Shown in pieces: positions 61,558-64,000 of a DNA stretch of 64,000 nucleotides. Origin of the DNA: Kutzneria kofuensis (lineage in GTDB: Bacteria > Actinomycetota > Actinomycetes > Mycobacteriales > Pseudonocardiaceae); assembly GCF_014203355.1 (NCBI RefSeq), contig NZ_JACHIR010000001.1, positions 1,552,038 to 1,616,037 on the forward strand, written 5' to 3'. The notes under the pieces are model-generated. The model had not been told where the DNA came from. It saw nothing but the letters and a program-made list of their open reading frames with translations, and made no database searches. The position numbers were made by a program, and so were the translations under genes. Every line of letters begins with the position of its first letter. Position 1 is the first letter of the stretch.

Positions 61558-62538
61558 TCACAGCCCTGCCAGCTCCCGGTTCACCACGGAGTACCGCCGC
61601 ACGGTCGCGAATCCGAGGCGGTGGTTGACGTCGGCCATGTACTGGTTGGCGACGGCGGTGGAGGTCCATACCCGCTGCACATCGGGCTTGTCGGCGGTGA
61701 TCCAGCGCAGCATCGACGCCTTCATGGCCTGGCCGAGGCCGTGGCCGCGGTGGGCGGCGAGTACGGCGGTGTCGCGTTGGGCGGCGAGGTCGGGGCGGAG
61801 GGGCTGGAGGTCGAGCTCGGTGAGGCCGACGACCTGGTCGTCAGCGACGGCGGCGACCACGCGGCGTTCGATGCCGTGCTCGAGGTAGGCGGCCTCCAGC
61901 CGGCGGACGCGGGCGACGGTCCAGTCGGGGGTCCGGAAGGCGGACTCGCCGGGCGGGGCGTCGCCGATGGCCCGGCGGGCACGGGCGTAGGACTCGACAA
62001 GATGGTCGGGGGCGCGGCCGATCCAGCGGACGAGCCGATAGCCCGCAGGCGGGGAGACGTCCCAGACGGCCGGATCGACCTCGGCGAACTCGAGGAGCTG
62101 GAAGACGGAGGTGTTGACGGTCCGGAAACCCAGCGCGGCGGCGAAGCGGGCCCCCGGGGAGTTGGACTCGACGCGCGAGACCTCGGCGATCAGGCGGCCG
62201 CGTTGCCGCAATACGGAAGCGGCAGTGCGCAGCAGCTGGGTTCCGATGCCACGGCGGCGTAACTCGGGGTGCACGACGAGCCGGATCATGCTCAGGTGCT
62301 CGTTGCCGTCGACGGGCAACTGGGCGGCGAAGGCGCCGGCCAGCCGGCCGTCGACGCGCGCGGTCCAGAACAGGCGTTCGCCGAGATCGACGTCGGGATC
62401 GCGGAGCCGGGCGAGCACGGTCTCCCGGGTCGGCGGCGCGACGTTCGGGTAGTCGGCCCGGGAAACCGCCAGGTGCAGCTCGTGGTGCTCGTCGAGGTCG
62501 GCGGCGAAGGCGTCGACGAGCCGGATGTCCGGCGTCAC
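61558..62538 (-). CDS. GNAT acetyltransferase with two GNAT domains
   Basis: This 326-residue protein is made of two GNAT folds. The first has the acetyl-CoA motif IRLVVHPELRRRGIGTQLLR; the second has a divergent motif DTAVLAAHRGHGLGQAMKAS and ends LGFATVRRYSVVN. The layout matches actinomycete tandem acetyltransferases such as the MshD-like group, but the substrate is unknown. GTG 62538 overlaps the stop of the upstream acetyltransferase (GTGA), so the two are coupled. Confidence 0.87.
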   Translation of the reverse strand: MTPDIRLVDAFAADLDEHHELHLAVSRADYPNVAPPTRETVLARLRDPDVDLGERLFWTARVDGRLAGAFAAQLPVDGNEHLSMIRLVVHPELRRRGIGTQLLRTAASVLRQRGRLIAEVSRVESNSPGARFAAALGFRTVNTSVFQLLEFAEVDPAVWDVSPPAGYRLVRWIGRAPDHLVESYARARRAIGDAPPGESAFRTPDWTVARVRRLEAAYLEHGIERRVVAAVADDQVVGLTELDLQPLRPDLAAQRDTAVLAAHRGHGLGQAMKASMLRWITADKPDVQRVWTSTAVANQYMADVNHRLGFATVRRYSVVNRELAGL

Positions 62539-63059
62539 GGCTCGATGATCCACGTGTCGAGCCGCAGCGACCGGCCCTTCGACTGCACCTCCACGGGCGC
62601 GGCGTCGCTGAGCCGGGCCCCGAGCGCCTTGGCCACGGCCACGCTGGCGGCGTTCTCCGCCTCGATCTCCAGCAGCACGTGCGGCAACCCGACGGTGCGC
62701 AGCGCGAACTCGGTGATCACCTGGGTGGCGCGGACGGCGATGCCCTGCCGGCGGTGCCGCTTGCCCACGACGTAGCCGACCATGCACAGCGCGGGCCGCA
62801 GGAACACCATGCCCAGCGGCACGTCCTCGCCCGGACGGGTGATGGCCAGGTGCAGCCGGTTCTCCTCGGCCCGGGTCCGGCGCATCGTCGCCAGGTACTC
62901 CCGCGCGGCGGCCAGGTCGAACGGCGAGGCGATGGGCGTGCGCAGCGCCACATCCGGGTCGTCGAACAGGTCGACCATCACGGGCAGGTCGGCGTCGCTG
63001 AAATCCCGCAGCAGCAGGCCGTTCCCGCTGATGACCAACGGCGAGGCGAACGGGTTCAT
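62535..63059 (-). CDS. RimJ/RimL-like GNAT acetyltransferase
   Basis: This 174-residue acetyltransferase has acetyl-CoA motif GYVVGKRHRRQGIAVRATQV and the following beta-strand HVLLEIEAENAASVAVAKAL, as in ribosomal-protein or antibiotic N-acetyltransferases. ATG 63059 is the best start. The tandem GNAT gene follows with a 4-bp overlap. The target could be a protein N-terminus or small molecule. Confidence 0.85.
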   Translation of the reverse strand: MNPFASPLVISGNGLLLRDFSDADLPVMVDLFDDPDVALRTPIASPFDLAAAREYLATMRRTRAEENRLHLAITRPGEDVPLGMVFLRPALCMVGYVVGKRHRRQGIAVRATQVITEFALRTVGLPHVLLEIEAENAASVAVAKALGARLSDAAPVEVQSKGRSLRLDTWIIEP

Positions 63060-63122
63060 ACCGCAACAATGCCAGAGATACCGGTTCGACATCGGCCGGA
63101 CGATGCTGCACGATCGGGCCTC

Positions 63123-64000
63123 ATGCGCTTCATCGTGGACACCGACGTGCGGGTCGTTACCAGGGACGGCACGGCGCTGGCCACGAACGTCTGGCGGCCC
63201 GCGGACGAACGCCCGGCCCCGGTTCTGTTGCTGCGCACCCCGTACGGCAAGGACGACATCGCCAGCTACGGCGGCAACCGGCCGAACCTGTTCGCCCTGC
63301 TGGAGGCCGGCTACGCGGTGGTGATCCAGTGCTGCCGGGGCACCGCCCGCTCCGAGGGCGTGCACGTCCCGCACGAGACGGAGGCCGCCGACAGCGCGGA
63401 CACGATCGCCTGGCTGCGCGAACAGCCTTGGTGTGACGGCAACATCGGCGGCTTCGGCGCGTCGTACCAGGGCGCGGTGCAGTGGCAGTCGGCGGAGTTG
63501 TTGCAGGCAGTGGCCCCGACGTTCGCCACCGCCGACTTCTACCTGGCCCCGTGGTACTCCCCCGGCGGCGCGATGTCACTGCACACCGTGCTCACGTGGA
63601 TCACCGCCAACGCCGCCGGCGAGGCGCTCAAAGCCGGCGCGGTCGCCGACCTGCCGGAGATCATGCGGCAGCAGTACGACACGCTGCCGACCCGTGACCA
63701 CCCCGTGCTGGCGAAGCATTTCCCTTGGCTGGACACGGTTTTCGACCACCCCGAGCACGACGGCTACTGGCAGCGGCTCGCCCCGGCGGCGAAGGCGCCC
63801 GCGTTGAGCGTCGGCGGCTGGTACGACGTCTTCGTCAACGAGACCGTTCGCGGCCACAACGAGCGTCTGGTCATCGGGCCGTGGACGCACCTGAGCACCG
63901 ATTACCGCAGCGCCAACCTCACCGACGCGCACCTGCGGTTCTTCGACCAGTGGCTGCGCGGCAAGCCGGACGACTCCGCGCCGGTGCGGATCTTCGTGAT
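63123..64000 (+). CDS. CocE/NonD family hydrolase (C-terminus outside window)
   Basis: This is an alpha/beta-hydrolase of the cocaine esterase / X-Pro dipeptidyl-peptidase family; 292 codons are visible. The N-terminus (VVTRDGTALATNVWRPADER, then LLLRTPYGK) and the nucleophile motif GFGASYQGAVQWQSAELL (GxSYxG) are clear. The later acid region is LSVGGWYDVFVNETV and the presumed general base region is VIGPWTHL. The jelly-roll C-terminal domain starts near the right edge and continues outside. ATG 63123 start; divergent from the acetyltransferase gene with a 63-bp gap. Confidence 0.9.
   Translation, partial: MRFIVDTDVRVVTRDGTALATNVWRPADERPAPVLLLRTPYGKDDIASYGGNRPNLFALLEAGYAVVIQCCRGTARSEGVHVPHETEAADSADTIAWLREQPWCDGNIGGFGASYQGAVQWQSAELLQAVAPTFATADFYLAPWYSPGGAMSLHTVLTWITANAAGEALKAGAVADLPEIMRQQYDTLPTRDHPVLAKHFPWLDTVFDHPEHDGYWQRLAPAAKAPALSVGGWYDVFVNETVRGHNERLVIGPWTHLSTDYRSANLTDAHLRFFDQWLRGKPDDSAPVRIFV

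Overview
The window is chromosomal DNA from a very GC-rich actinomycete, probably a filamentous member of the Pseudonocardiales. This is an inference from base composition, frequent GTG/TTG starts, mycothiol chemistry (an Mca amidase, an MPI-type DinB fold), F420/deazaflavin-type enzymes, an ANTAR regulator and many TetR/MarR/XRE regulators. No rRNA or replication genes are present, so the taxon cannot be fixed from this sequence alone.

Region by region. 1-2950: the promoter-proximal half of a branched-chain amino-acid uptake operon (livK-livH-livM, minus strand, running off the left edge). 3226-5857: an anchored FnIII/lectin-like surface protein, a PdtaR-type ANTAR response regulator and an unusual tRNA with a CAA anticodon. 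5858-7811: a gene-poor stretch with hairpins and one small secreted DUF4189-like protein. 7812-21337: a type II aromatic polyketide locus that keeps an ACP, an ActIII-type C9 ketoreductase, a FabL-like reductase, cyclases, Mca, two exporters and two TetR regulators. It has no KS-alpha here, only a shard of the chain-length factor, and many broken genes: an FAD monooxygenase with two in-frame TAG codons, an aromatase with one, an O-methyltransferase and a quinone oxidoreductase cut off tail to tail at one junction, and a frameshifted methyltransferase. It looks like a decaying cluster. Matching palindromes sit in front of one of its TetR genes and its distal exporter.

21372-32226: scattered accessory genes (hemerythrin, secreted S37 peptidase, exporter, glyoxalase-like protein, flavoenzymes, AKR/TetR pair). 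32217-36345: a copper homeostasis locus (CsoR operator, csoR, copZ, copA, then two convergent cell-envelope genes). 36613-42265: an XRE regulator with a possible truncated partner, then LLM oxidoreductase, MpaB-like oxygenase, cupin, methyltransferase and amidohydrolase genes. 42363-42500 holds the first of two arrays of a 14-bp hyphenated palindrome; the second is at 51608-51776.

42609-47399: a YedY/MsrP-like molybdoenzyme with a cytochrome b partner, an internally deleted TMADH-like flavoprotein pseudogene, and an SDR with a divergent MmyB-type regulator. 47519-51589: a LacI-type operator, a Tat-exported GH2 exo-glucosaminidase-like enzyme with two discoidin modules, a strong terminator and a small membrane protein. 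51790-54674: a DUF4097 lipoprotein and an aldehyde dehydrogenase divergent from a MarR regulator. 54710-56209: a T-box riboswitch with an Asp (GAC) specifier that appears to control translation of an archaeal-type aspartyl-tRNA synthetase. 56262-64000: amine oxidase, LysR with a divergent NAD-dependent dehydrogenase, LuxR regulator, sugar isomerase-like protein, two acetyltransferases and a CocE-type hydrolase running off the right edge.
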